From assembly GCA_907163375.1 (NCBI GenBank), contig CAJQUW010004409.1, positions 159,484-223,483 of the forward strand: 64,000 nt of DNA, read 5' to 3'. Below the pieces are notes generated by a model. That model was not told the DNA's origin. It saw nothing but the letters and a program-made list of their open reading frames with translations, and made no database searches. This document shows positions 12,467 to 22,772 of this stretch, in pieces (within the stretch, counting starts at the first letter, position 1; every line of letters begins with the position of its first letter). The position numbers and the translations under genes are program-made. Source of the stretch: Prostheceraeus crozeri. Its lineage: Eukaryota; Platyhelminthes; Polycladida; Euryleptidae.

Positions 12467-15400
12467 TTGTTGCTTCTACCTACAATCGTCATGTCTGTCC
12501 GTTATCGGTATAAAATCGATGATCTGCGTGACTTTCAACGGAAGCCGTGTGTCTGTGTATCAAGGCAGACAAGACGCCGCCTATGGTACTACGGCATCTA
12601 TATTAGACATATTCCATCTCACACAACGTACAACCATGCTAGTAAGAATTCCTTGTCGTCAAATGATCCGGAACCTCGTCGACAGCAATTTTTGAGAACA
12701 TTGCAAAGAACTCATCGCCATATCTTTTCCCCGAGCAAATATCTGACTTTTGGTATGCTCAATGTTCGATCCTTACATCACAAAGTGGATGATGTATTGC
12801 AACTTCAGCGTGATAGTGGTATAAATGTATTCATGATGGTAGAGACCTGGCATGATGACGATTCGGTCTGTATTCGGAAATTTGCACAACATGGGTTTTC
12901 TGTGGTCCATCAACCAAGAGTTCGTGCTAATCCGTATATCCTGACAGTCAACCATGGTGGAGTGGCCGTCGTGAGCACTGGTGTCCGACTTACACGCCTA
13001 CAAATTGGTGTAGATACGAAATCCTTTGAAAATGTATGTGTGAAGATCACGAGTGATTCATTTACTGTCATCATTCTCGTTATTTATCGCACTGGTTCAT
13101 TATCTGGATTTTTCTCTGAATTATCATCATTGATGGATCAATTGAGCACCTTCTCTTGTTCAGTTGTAGTGACTGGTGACTTGAATGTTCATTTGGAGAA
13201 ATCAGATGATCGTAATACACGGATGTTAGTTGATTTGTTCCAATCATATGGCTTCGAATGTCAAGTTCATAATGCCACTCATAATAGAGGTGGCATGCTT
13301 GATGTTGTATTCTCAAGATCTGACGCTCAGCCACTCAATGTTCAGATATCGGATCCTGGAATTTCCGACCAGAGTCTACTATCTTGGACATTACCAATTC
13401 ATAGGCCTGCTCCTTTGTATGAGGAAATTCGTTTTCGAAAATGGCGACAGATTGACGTTTCTCACCTGCGAGCGTCACTGATGGAGACTAAGCTGTGCGG
13501 CCCTGCTAATTGGACTGATTGTGATGTTGATCAGCTCGCTCTTCTGTTTGACTCCACCATCAAGTCTATCGTCGATCAAATGGCTCCTCTTAAGGTGGTC
13601 AATATTCGACGAAGGTCGTCTGATCCATGGTTCGATGAGGACTGTCGGGTAGCAAAGCGCAGTGTTCGACAGCATGAACGTCGTTTCCGATCTCTGCAGC
13701 GATCTCTTCCATCCACGGATCAAAATACTTTGCTGGTTTCTGAAGCTTTCTTTAAGTGGAAGCAAGTGACCAAGTCATACAGAGAAATGCTCAAATCCAA
13801 ACGCCAATCTTTTTGGTGTGATAAGCTGAAATCCGAGTTAAAGTCACCGAAAGAACTCTGGCGGTCCATCGATAGTATCATGGGTCGTGGTCGACCCAAA
13901 CCTAACCCAAATTTAAAGGCAAGTGATTTTCTCAATTATTATGATCAAAAGATCTCGATGATCAGGCAGCAGACTGGTAATATCTGTCCAGGAATTACTT
14001 CGCAGACTCCAAACTCTATCTTTGAACGATTCGACCCTGTATCGATTGCAGATGTATTCGACGCTTTCCGTGGTCTTCCGAACAAGAGCTCTACCAGTGA
14101 TGCTCTACCTGTGAACCTCTTGAAGGACTGTTTGGATATCGTGGCTCCGTTCATTACTTATCTATACAATCTTTCGTTCTCTACTGGAGTCTTCCCACAA
14201 TTATGGAAAGTCACTGTCATCACACCTACACTGAAAAATGACAAAATGGATACATCACAAGCTGCATCGTACCGGCCAATTTCAAAACTTAATACCCTCT
14301 CTAAAGTCATAGAGCGAATTATATCCAATCAGTGTCGAACTTATTTGTTCTCAAACAACTTGTTTCCTGACGTGCAATCGGCTTATCGGAGATATCATTC
14401 AACGGAAACATCGATACTGAAATTATCCACGGATATTCTCTCGTCATTGGATAATGGTGAATTGTGTCTTTTGGCTTTTTTGGACCTTACCGCTGCGTTT
14501 GACTCCATTGACCATGGAATTCTTACACAACGCCTGAGACTATCCTTTGGTTTTTCTGGTCTAGTTATTTCATGGATACAATCATTCTTGAGTGATCGAC
14601 CAGTGTCTGTTCGTGTAGGCGCTTCAACTTCCGATTCCAAGATGTGGAACTGGGGTGTTCCTCAAGGCTCAGTGATGGGGCCGCTTCTTTTTGTTTTGTA
14701 TATGGTAGAAGTTATCAATGTTGTTCGTGATCATAACTTCAAGTTGCATATTTACGCGGATGATGTGCAGATTTATGGAGCGTGTTCGCCAAATGCGACT
14801 GATGATCTAGCTGCCGAGATGGCATGTTGTCTAGATGATGTTGTTCAATGGTGCAGTGCAAATCGTCTTCTATTGAATACAGAGAAAACTGAATTTCTAT
14901 GGTGTCACTCAGGCAAACGTCGGCGTTCTGTCCCAACAGCGCCCTTGAGAATAGGATCCTCTCATATCCTTCCATCAAATTCAGTGCGCTGTCTTGGAGT
15001 ATTCTTGGACTCAGAACTTTCATTCAAGCTAAATATCTCGAAATGTGTGTCATCGTGCTTTGGGATGATGCGCCAGATTCGCAGTATAATCCCTTATATC
15101 CCACGTGATCTACTCCTGACATTGATTACTTCCATGGTCATCTCAAAGTTGGATTACTGCATTCCTGTCATGTATGGAATCCCTGAGCAACAAGTGAAGC
15201 GATTACAATCTGTGCTAAATGCAGCCGCCCGTATGATTTACGGCACTTCCCGCTATTCGTCAATAACTCCTTTGTTAAATGAATTACAGTGGCTGCCTAT
15301 TCGTCAACGTATTGCTTATAGACTATCATTTCTGACCTTCTGTTGTCGTCGAGAGTGTGCTCCTGATTATCTCAGCTGCTCCCTGGTGGATGTCTCCTCT

Positions 15401-15607
15401 ATGCCTGGAAGATCCCGATTGCGGTCTGCAGATTCATTCTGCATTGCGGTCCCATCTTATCGATGCCCAACTTTTGGTGGTAGATCATTTCCGGTAGCTG
15501 CTGCGAGGAGTTGGAACTCACTTCCCCAGAACTTGCGAGCGATTGACAATATGCGTTCCTTCAAGAAACAAGTGAAGAAATACCTTATCGATCTTACCTA
15601 TAAATGA
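12467..15607 (+). CDS. L2/CR1-like LINE protein: endonuclease and RT
   Basis: A single open frame of 1,046 codons; the Met at 12491 (MSVRYRYKIDD) is an equally good start. The AP-endonuclease-like domain lies at about residues 90-320, with LNVRSLHHK, VETWHDD and GDLNVHLEK. The usual SDH triad appears as SDQ (GISDQSLLSW), a possible loss of the catalytic His. Reverse transcriptase lies at about residues 580-830: YRPISKLNTLSK, AYRRYHSTET, LAFLDLTAAFDSIDH, GVPQGSVMGPLLF and the active site YADDVQIY. The C-terminus has the CR1/L2-type WLPIRQRI segment and ends in SWNSLPQNLR. No zinc-knuckle ORF1 was seen upstream. The frame is uninterrupted, so the insertion is young, but the Q for H change may impair the endonuclease. 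Confidence 0.92.
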   Translation: MLLLPTIVMSVRYRYKIDDLRDFQRKPCVCVSRQTRRRLWYYGIYIRHIPSHTTYNHASKNSLSSNDPEPRRQQFLRTLQRTHRHIFSPSKYLTFGMLNVRSLHHKVDDVLQLQRDSGINVFMMVETWHDDDSVCIRKFAQHGFSVVHQPRVRANPYILTVNHGGVAVVSTGVRLTRLQIGVDTKSFENVCVKITSDSFTVIILVIYRTGSLSGFFSELSSLMDQLSTFSCSVVVTGDLNVHLEKSDDRNTRMLVDLFQSYGFECQVHNATHNRGGMLDVVFSRSDAQPLNVQISDPGISDQSLLSWTLPIHRPAPLYEEIRFRKWRQIDVSHLRASLMETKLCGPANWTDCDVDQLALLFDSTIKSIVDQMAPLKVVNIRRRSSDPWFDEDCRVAKRSVRQHERRFRSLQRSLPSTDQNTLLVSEAFFKWKQVTKSYREMLKSKRQSFWCDKLKSELKSPKELWRSIDSIMGRGRPKPNPNLKASDFLNYYDQKISMIRQQTGNICPGITSQTPNSIFERFDPVSIADVFDAFRGLPNKSSTSDALPVNLLKDCLDIVAPFITYLYNLSFSTGVFPQLWKVTVITPTLKNDKMDTSQAASYRPISKLNTLSKVIERIISNQCRTYLFSNNLFPDVQSAYRRYHSTETSILKLSTDILSSLDNGELCLLAFLDLTAAFDSIDHGILTQRLRLSFGFSGLVISWIQSFLSDRPVSVRVGASTSDSKMWNWGVPQGSVMGPLLFVLYMVEVINVVRDHNFKLHIYADDVQIYGACSPNATDDLAAEMACCLDDVVQWCSANRLLLNTEKTEFLWCHSGKRRRSVPTAPLRIGSSHILPSNSVRCLGVFLDSELSFKLNISKCVSSCFGMMRQIRSIIPYIPRDLLLTLITSMVISKLDYCIPVMYGIPEQQVKRLQSVLNAAARMIYGTSRYSSITPLLNELQWLPIRQRIAYRLSFLTFCCRRECAPDYLSCSLVDVSSMPGRSRLRSADSFCIAVPSYRCPTFGGRSFPVAAARSWNSLPQNLRAIDNMRSFKKQVKKYLIDLTYK

Positions 15608-15722
15608 CTTTCCTTTGTATCTCTTTTATTTCTATTTCTTATATTGTAAATTGTAAAGTGGCCTTGAAGCCTCGTAGCATAATGCCACTCTAAATATAGT
15701 GCATATTTGAATTGAATTGAAT

Positions 15723-16030
15723 CTCGCAAACCAGGGGGTGGTGTTAATTGGGACGGCCGAAGCCTACCACACATTTAAAATAAACAAACGTGGAGAAAAA
15801 GAATGAAAAATTAATCAAACATAAATAAATTCAATGACCAGTAAAATAAAAATAATATTCCAGAGCCTGCTAGTTAGCCGGAGCACGGTCACAAACCGCC
15901 GACAATAAACCTTTCCGACAAGGTAGAACCCAAAGAAGCATGAGCTTCAGACGACAAAGCCTTATTGCGACTCCGTTTTCACCCTTTCACCGCTTTGAGG
16001 CCGCAGGTTGAGTGAGAAAGGGAACATTTA
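15723..16030. other. Non-coding block between LINE tail and gag
   Basis: No ORF is recognised. It is best explained as the remaining 5' part of the minus-strand LINE cut off by the L2-like insertion. At its right edge GGAACATTTATTAC occurs twice in tandem (about 16021-16056), next to the point where gag sequence resumes. Confidence 0.4.
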
Positions 16031-16039
16031 TTACATTTA

Positions 16040-17011
16040 TTGGAACATTTATTACAGAATAAGCCATCAAATACAAGTAAAATCCCGGATGATTTAAATG
16101 CTTTGCAAAAATTTGATGGAAAATTAGCCTTTGATCGTTGGCTCAGGGTCTTCGAGTTGCTCGCCGATAACTTTTCAGATTCACGTAAATTGCGTTTGTT
16201 ATTGATCAAAACCGTTGGTAGGCCTAATGAAATTGTTGTGGATCGAGCAGATACCCACACTTACGCAGAAGTGATCCACGAATTGCGATGTAGGTATTGC
16301 CCGTTTGCAACAAACGTAGAGGCGGAAGCGGCGTACGAGTCGCGCATGCGGACGAAAGATGAGACAATCCGCGATTACGCTGATGTACTTCTGCGCATTG
16401 GCAGACACGCATTCCCAGATTTGCGTACGGATGACTTGGAGCGTCGAGTTTTGAATACGCTAATGTCACGAGATACAAGTAGGGATGTTAAATTGTCAAT
16501 GTGCAGGTTTCCACCAAATTCATTGAACGACTACTTGGATGTCGTCACTCGATTTGAAAGGGTAGATGCAAATGTTCCCCAGACACGGACTTCTACTATT
16601 TCTGCTTCTAATTCTTCCATACGTTGCTATAAGTGCAATAACTTTGGCCACATTGCTGCCTCCGGTACTTCACCGTTCCGATCCATTACGTCGGCAACGA
16701 CTCCAGTAGAGCGTCGAAATTTTCGACAACCAGTGTATCAATATGGTTCTCGAGGCGCTCAGTCGTCACCACAACATCAAATATGGCCAAACAATGTCTC
16801 TGTACCTTGGCGCTCTGCATCACATGATCGCCAGATAAGACAATTACCGCTTATTTCTCAAAATGTTTACACACCTCCACAGGGTAGACAATTAGGTTAT
16901 TCTTCACCAACCTCGGCTGTACACAGGACGAGCGACCTTCCAACTACAGCACAACCCCATGTTGACGTGCCTACAATTTCTAGGTGGTTCATCACTTGGT
17001 TTACTTATTGA
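16040..17011 (+). pseudogene. Gypsy gag, capsid and zinc-knuckle part
   Basis: The translation contains a retrotransposon gag-type helical region (KFDGKLAFDRWLRVFELLAD, then LRIGRHAFPDL), followed by one zinc knuckle starting CYKCNNFGH and a Gln/Ser-rich tail. Gag forms the particle that packages element RNA. It is followed, with a short overlap, by the protease and reverse transcriptase region. The copy belongs to a broken element. Confidence 0.85.
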
Positions 17012-17925
17012 CACAGGAGCTTCCATGAATATAGTCGATGAAGAGACATGGAACAGGCTGAAGGATAGTGGGATCCACTGTGAGTCGTGGAAGGTTGAAA
17101 ATGAAAAGATTTACTCCTATGGTCATCGAGAGGGATTGAATGTTAAAGGTAGATTTACGACCAAGGTCAGTGTAGGTGACAGATCTGTTGACGCTGAGTT
17201 TCTTGTATTCGTCGGAGAAGACATACCTATTTTAGGGAAAAGGACAGCCAGCGAACTAGGACTTGTTTCGTTAAATGTCAACTCTGTGGGAAGGAGCTCT
17301 GATCTAGATAACATGCTCTTAAAGCATGAATCATTATTCTCAGGATTAGGAAAACTGGTTAATTATCAGCTAGATTTATCCATCGATAAAACAGTTAGTC
17401 CTGTAGCGCAGAAAGTTCGTCCAATCCCATTTCAGCTGCAAGAGCAGGTTAAACAGGCACTGAACGAGTTGGTCGAGGCCGACGTCATAGAACCCGTGAA
17501 CAAACCGTCTAAGTGGATAAGTCCAATAGTCGTGGTACCGAAGTGTGACGGCCGTGTACGTATCTGTGTTGACATGCGACAGGCTAATAAGGCAATAGAA
17601 AGAATCAAGTACCCATTCCCCTTGGTAAATGACTCAGTTACAAAGCTTTGCACAGGAAAAGTTTTCTCCAGACTTGATATGAACCTAGGATTCCATCAGA
17701 TTGAATTAGCTCCAGAGTCACGTAATATAACCACGTTCATCACCCCATTCGGTATTTTCCAGTACAAGCGACTTATGTTTGGCATCAATGCCGCACCAGA
17801 AATATACCATCATATCATAAGCCAGCTTCTTGCTCAGTGTGAGGGTGTTGTAAGCTACATGGATGACATAGTGGTGTTCGGCTCGGATGAAAAGGAACAC
17901 AGGGAACGTCTGGAGAAGGTTTTAA
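16959..17925 (+). pseudogene. Gypsy protease and reverse transcriptase, first part
   Basis: An aspartic-protease signature LIDTGASMNIVD lies near the start, followed by the linker LQEQVKQALNELVEADVIEP and reverse transcriptase blocks WISPIVVVPKCDGR, RICVDMRQANKAI, FSRLDMNLGFHQI and the active site SYMDDIVVF. This order (protease-RT) and the sequence are typical of Ty3/Gypsy. The region ends at the TTAA site where piggyBac inserted. Confidence 0.92.
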
Positions 17926-18604
17926 CCCATTTTTGACCACAGTTCCAGAAGTGGAACAAAATTTTAAAATTAAGTTGGAGAGGCAATGAAAACAGATTGT
18001 ATAAAAATTTGTATACTAGACATAATAATTGAAGCAGCCGATGATATAAAATCTAAAACATGACATTCTTCATAACCACAATGCTTCTGAAATGCATGAA
18101 TACATGAGTTATTCCAAAAATTTCATAAGATAAAATACGTCTTTTTCTTTTTGTTCCTAATCTGATATAAAAAATATGTTTAACAACGAAATAGCACTTT
18201 AAATGTATTGTTCGCATCGAGGTTGTCATGATTTAATGCAATCTCAGTCTTGAAACAGATCCTACGCTGTTAAATTTGAAATTCAAAATTTGTTCCACTT
18301 GTGGAACTGTGGGCATGACAGGTATCAGTACTTTCGAAACATGATATTATCAACAGCTACTTCTGCTGACTCAGCGATCGTTGAAAGATTGAATAAAATC
18401 AGTTATCACACGTGCAATATCTACGCCACAGATGGAATAAGCCTTTCGAAACTCTCATAGGTGCATGGATATCTTCCCTTCATATGACGTTGGAATCTGA
18501 CGTCTGCCACCACAGCGCTTGTTGAAAGAAATTACCTGTCACTCGATAGCCAATAGGTGTCACTGCCGTGCATAAACGCTATCTATCTTCATTTTTTAAC
18601 TAAG

Positions 18605-18804
18605 ATGTCGAAAAGATACACGCTCGATGAAGTTGTCAGCATTATTAAAAACGACGATGATATTGCTAGCGCCCAGATTATAATGGAACCGCCAGGTGAC
18701 GGCCAAGAGTCTGATGAGGACAGTGGGAGTGAGGATGAGTGTTTTAGTGTGAACAATTTATCAAGACGACAACTGACTGCTCCGGTTGAAGGACATTTCT
18801 GTAC
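18605..18804 (+). pseudogene. piggyBac transposase, N-terminal part
   Basis: The frame starts MSKRYTLDEVVSIIKNDDD and is rich in Asp, Glu and Ser (DGQESDEDSGSEDE), as is usual for the disordered acidic N-terminus of piggyBac transposases. A Met 48 bp upstream is in frame, but the MSKRYTL start fits better. The frame is cut by the truncated LINE at 18810. Confidence 0.75.
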
Positions 18805-18809
18805 ACGAT

Positions 18810-19632
18810 TTTTTTTACTGAATTTTCACCCCTAGCACAGCTATGAGCCATGAACGAAGCTAGGGGTTACTCAATGAAAAACTAATAAAATGTATTACTT
18901 TGAATAAATAAAAGAAAAAAAACAGATCTTCTAATCTGATTAAGCTGCCCCCATCAGAAACCTATTCGCACGCCTCTTGAAAGTATCAAGATTGTATTGG
19001 TCAGGGAAAGTGGTCTGGGGAAGCTGATTCCAAAGCTGTGCCGTGCGAACAAAAAAACTTTTCGAGCGACTCACAGTACGTGCGCGTTCTAAGCTCACAT
19101 TATAGCATGTGAGTGCATTAGCTCTGCGTGTGCTTCTGGAGAAGATCTTAGGTTTGGGTACGCACTCATTTACTGCAGAGCTGCTTCTACCGAAATAGTA
19201 CCTGTAGAAGAGACTGAGTGAAGCAACATCCCGTCTGACGGAGAGCGGCTGCAACTTGCTAGCAAGTTTTTCACCCATGAGATTCTTGACACGTTTCTCA
19301 ACCCGTTCAAGGAGGTTAAGATGCGTTTGTGGGGCGCCTGCCCACAGATGACAACAATACTCCATCAGAGGACGAATAGTGGACTTGTAAAGATAGCAGA
19401 CAGTCTGTGGTGGAAGATAGCTGCTGGCACGATAGAGACTACCAATGCGTTGAGCTGCCTGCTTGCTAATGGATTGGATGTACGGTTTCCATGACAAGTC
19501 TTTCGTAACCGCTAATCCAAGGAAGGAGATGGAATCTTGTTCTCTGATCCTATTATCTGACATCTTAATGCTATGATCATCATCTCCTTTAAGTCGTGAG
19601 TGCAGAATACTCTTGAGTTTTTGAAGGATTGA
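18810..19632 (-). mobile_element. 5'-truncated second copy of the Jockey/CR1-group LINE
   Basis: This is the last ~0.8 kb of the same LINE as at 8634-11661, in the same orientation and nearly identical. It covers the last ~230 residues (frame 19632-18940) and the 3' untranslated region with the same 3' terminus. The two copies differ at a few positions (for example the C-terminus RFLMGAA here and MFLMGTV there). ACGAT flanks it (18805-18809 and 19633-19637), a short candidate target duplication. It splits the piggyBac transposase N-terminus. Confidence 0.93.
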
Positions 19633-19633
19633 A

Positions 19634-20605
19634 CGATCACATGAAATCAACGAATTACCTTCGGTTCATACGAATGCTGATGTGCCTACATGTGTGTCAG
19701 AGTCGGTGATCTCCTGGGTCAAGCGTGACCTAAATCCAAAAGAGCGGGGACTTTTTCCAACTGAAAATTCTTTGCAGCTTCCAAATAATCCTGTTGAATG
19801 TTTTGAATCGGTGATGACTGATGAAATGATTGAGTAGATAGTGGACATGTTCAAAATCGATGCTGCGCAGCGCTACCATGATTTTACGTTTCAGACTGAC
19901 AAGGTCGAAATTCGTGCTTTTCTCGGAATTCTTTTTATCTCCGGTTACATCAGTGTTCCACGATGGAGGATGATGTGGCAAGATGATACTGAAACAACAA
20001 ATTCCTTCGTTTGTAATGCGATGTCCAGAGCTCGTTTCGAACTGCTGAAAAAGTATTCACATTTCAGTGACAATGATCAATTGGATAAAAACGACAAGTA
20101 TGCCAAAGTTCGTCCTTTATTCGACAAGCTGAGAACCATTTATTCAAATTTAATCAAGGATCACATTCCAGAAAACCTGTGTGTTGATGAAGCAATGGCA
20201 AAATATTACGGCAAACACAGTGGTAAGCAGTACATTCATAATAAGCCTCAGAAATATGGGTATAAGATTTGGTGTTTATGTGACTCGAAAGGTTACTTAA
20301 TTGATTTTGATCCTTATCAAGGTAAATCGCAGATTGATCCTGAGCTTGGATTGGGAGCAAGTGTAGTTTTGCGTTTGTTAAAAGGTGTACCAGATCTTCC
20401 CTGCAATATTTATTGTGATCGTTTCTTTATTTCGCTGAAGTTATGTAATCGACTTCTCCGGCAAAATATTAGTTTGACAGGTACCATCATGTCGAACAGA
20501 ACAACGAAATGCCCATTGAAAGATCAAAAGGAACTTAAAAAAGAACCAAGGGGCTCTTTTGACTATCGTGTTAACACTATACCATTTCCAATCCAATTTC
20601 ACATA
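19634..20605 (+). pseudogene. piggyBac transposase, DDD catalytic core
   Basis: After the LINE the transposase resumes ([14 protein letters not shown]), and the long core frame is open from 19841. It holds the typical RAFLGILFISGYI helix, the first catalytic Asp in LCVDEAMAKYYGKHS, the KPQKYGYKIWCLCD strand and the second Asp in NIYCDRFFIS (the family usually has Asp-Asn; here Asp-Arg). A TAG stop at about 19832-19834 precedes the core, and the IS630-like insertion ends it at about 20605, so this copy is dead. The enzyme family excises and integrates at TTAA without leaving a scar. Confidence 0.9.
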
Positions 20606-20847
20606 AGTGAAATTCAATTTCTCATTAGTGAAATTCAAATTCTCATTCGCGAAATCCTATTTCTCATTCGCGAAATTCGAATTCTCATTCGTGAAACTCA
20701 ATTTCTCATTCGTGAAACTCTATTTCACACTTTATTTTTTAGATAATGTTTTCTCCATTTTAATGCATCTGAATCCTTTCCTAGTCACCAAAGTTAGCGT
20801 TGCCTGCTTCAAATAGACTTCAGCGCACTTTTGTCATTACTTTAAAG

Positions 20848-21057
20848 ATGTCATTGCGGCATGTTGTGACGTTAACTTGTAAAATCTTCGGGAAGACCAT
20901 CAAAATCACACGAGTGACGGTATCCGCCCAGTCGCATCACTGTGACGTACTGATGTGCAACAATATACGCCTGAACTTAAAATCAGATTTCAATATTTCT
21001 GCTGATGAAATAATGTCTCTTCCGCCTGGTTACGAATGGATTGGCTGTAGAATATAA
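20848..21057 (+). CDS. Small ORF at the inner edge of the left TIR, function unknown
   Basis: A 69-codon frame, starting MSLRHVVTLTCKIFGK and ending PPGYEWIGCRI. Its first codons lie in the inner end of the left inverted repeat. It is in plus orientation just before the transposase. I recognise no domain. It could be a short accessory protein of the element, part of an earlier longer gene, or chance. Confidence 0.3.
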   Translation: MSLRHVVTLTCKIFGKTIKITRVTVSAQSHHCDVLMCNNIRLNLKSDFNISADEIMSLPPGYEWIGCRI

Positions 21058-21109
21058 CTATGGCTGTTCATTCTTCGTACTCATGATTCCACTCGCATCT
21101 ATTCTGAAG

Positions 21110-22146
21110 ATGCCTCGACAACGACGGTACAACCGTATCAGTCAAACAGTTAGAGAAAAGGTCATGAAATGTTATGAAATGAAGGAGACTGGAAATTGAT
21201 GTACCGTGTATTGGATGTTAACACCAGAACCGCATACGAATGGATTAAGAATCAACAAGATAAGCCAAAGCCGAAAGCTGGATCAAATGCAACAAAGAAG
21301 ATACCTGAGATTATGGAAAATTTGATGACATGGATTGAAGACGAACCAACGATGTGTGTTGACCGTATTCAGCAACAATTTCACGTCATCGTAGGTAAGA
21401 ACACCATCAAAAATTGGTTGGATTGTAAACTCATTTCCCTCGAGAAATTGAGACCTCTTGTTCACAATGTCAACAGCGAAGAAAACAAAGCTCGTCGCAT
21501 GGTTTATACTGAACGCCTCATTGAAGCAAGATCGAGTTGTCGAACAATTATTTGGTTGGATGAAGCAAATTTAAATTTATTTTGTGGTCGTACCGAGGGC
21601 CGTTCGAAGATCGGATCGGATCTTGTGTAGTTACATCCTACTTGAAAGGAAGTAACTTGCACTGTATTGCAGCTATGTCGAGTTCCCAGTTGCTCAATTT
21701 TACTATTAGGCGTGGTTCATTCAAGTTGGAAATTTCAATGAATGGTTTCGTGGACTGATCGACTTATGCAACGTTCAAGGCATTGAAAACCTTACATTCG
21801 TGATCGACAGCGCCCTTGCTCGAGCGGAGAATGTGGTGTGCGTGGATGAAAATGTTCAAGTTCTTCGGTTGGCTCCATACTCGTATCTCTTAAATCCCGT
21901 CAAGCTGGCATGATTGTATTTAAATCGGCAGTGAAGAGAAAATTACGAGAAGCAATGCCCGAAATTTTGAACTGTATACGACAAACAAATGGTCCAACGA
22001 TCGCTGAATTCCGGATACAAACTATGGAGGGCATCGCCATGGAAGCAAAGGATACATTGACAGGTAATAAACTACTGGGGTTTTCCAATCAAGTCGAGAA
22101 ATATTATCCACGTGTCATTCGGATTGATAGTTTATCTGACTTGTGA
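21110..22146 (+). pseudogene. IS630/Tc1-like DDE transposase, decayed
   Basis: The frame starts MPRQRRYNRISQTVREKV and a helix-turn-helix region follows (VNTRTAYEWIKNQQ; NTIKNWLDCKLISL). The first catalytic Asp is in IIWLDEANLNLF and the second in FVIDSAP. In the third motif the family consensus LNPIE reads LNPVK, so the catalytic acid is lost. Breaks: a TGA at about 21198 in the first helix region, and frame changes between 21600 and 21910. The last frame (21910-22146) carries the C-terminal helices. The enzyme would cut and paste the element; this copy cannot. Confidence 0.82.
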
Positions 22147-22772
22147 ATCTTCTGATAATGACACGATTATTCTGTAAAAATTGTTATAATAATAATAATA
22201 ATGATAATTTATTTATCATTAATTGTTATGAATATTGCGTCAACTAATAGACACTAATAGATAAGAACGAACACTACTATATTAGTAATTTATACAAAAA
22301 AGTGGCCTTAACATCTTGTATCTATGACATATGTAACTTATTATATATATTTGTTAATATCCAGCGCTTGTATTTCAATGTGTTAACTAAATAAGATGAA
22401 TAAGTAATCAAATAATTTATAGTCCATGAATTGTACTTAATTGATTATTGGTGCTCTTTTCTAAGTATATTTTTAGAAGTTAGCGCCACAACAAGCCGCA
22501 ATGACATCTTTAAAGTAATGACAAAAGTGCGCTGAAGTCTATTTGAAGCAGGCAACGCTAACTTTGGTGACTAGGAAAGGATTCAGATGCATTAAAATGG
22601 AGAAAACATTATCTAAAAAATAAAGTGTGAAATAGAGTTTCACGAATGAGAAATTGAATTTCGCGAATGAGAAATAGGATTTCACGAATGAGAAATTGAG
22701 TTTCACGAATGAGAATTCGAATTTCGCGAATGAGAAATAGAGTTTCACGAATGAGAAATTGAATTTCACTGA

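Larger units (their letters stand above)
12252..15722 (+). mobile_element. L2/CR1-like LINE with intact ORF
   Basis: A plus-strand non-LTR element whose 3' end carries the short tandem repeat (ATTGA)n at about 15707-15722, a tail type seen in L2-like LINEs rather than poly(A). The 5' limit is uncertain. CTCGC precedes 12252 and also follows the tail, so a 5-bp target duplication there is possible but weak. If correct, this element sits inside the 5' part of the minus-strand LINE, whose remainder would be 15723-16025. Confidence 0.75.
20606..22772 (+). mobile_element. IS630/Tc1-like transposon with long repeat-built TIRs
   Basis: The ends are long inverted repeats, 20606-20868 and 22486-22772. 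The outer half of each is a tandem array of 21-bp units (core GTGAAA...TTTCTCATT): six units on the left, seven on the right. The inner half is a unique sequence including AAGATGTCATTGCGGC. Between them lie a small ORF and a decayed DDE transposase. The outer boundaries are uncertain by a few bases because the flanks (TTTCACATA and GATGTGACC) do not give a clear TA duplication. It interrupts the piggyBac transposase between the second and third catalytic Asp. Confidence 0.88.

Noticed and set aside
20607-20740. ORF reading repeated IREIQFL heptads in both orientations
   Set aside because: It is the translation of the 21-bp TIR repeat; both TIRs and both strands give such frames, so it is not a protein.
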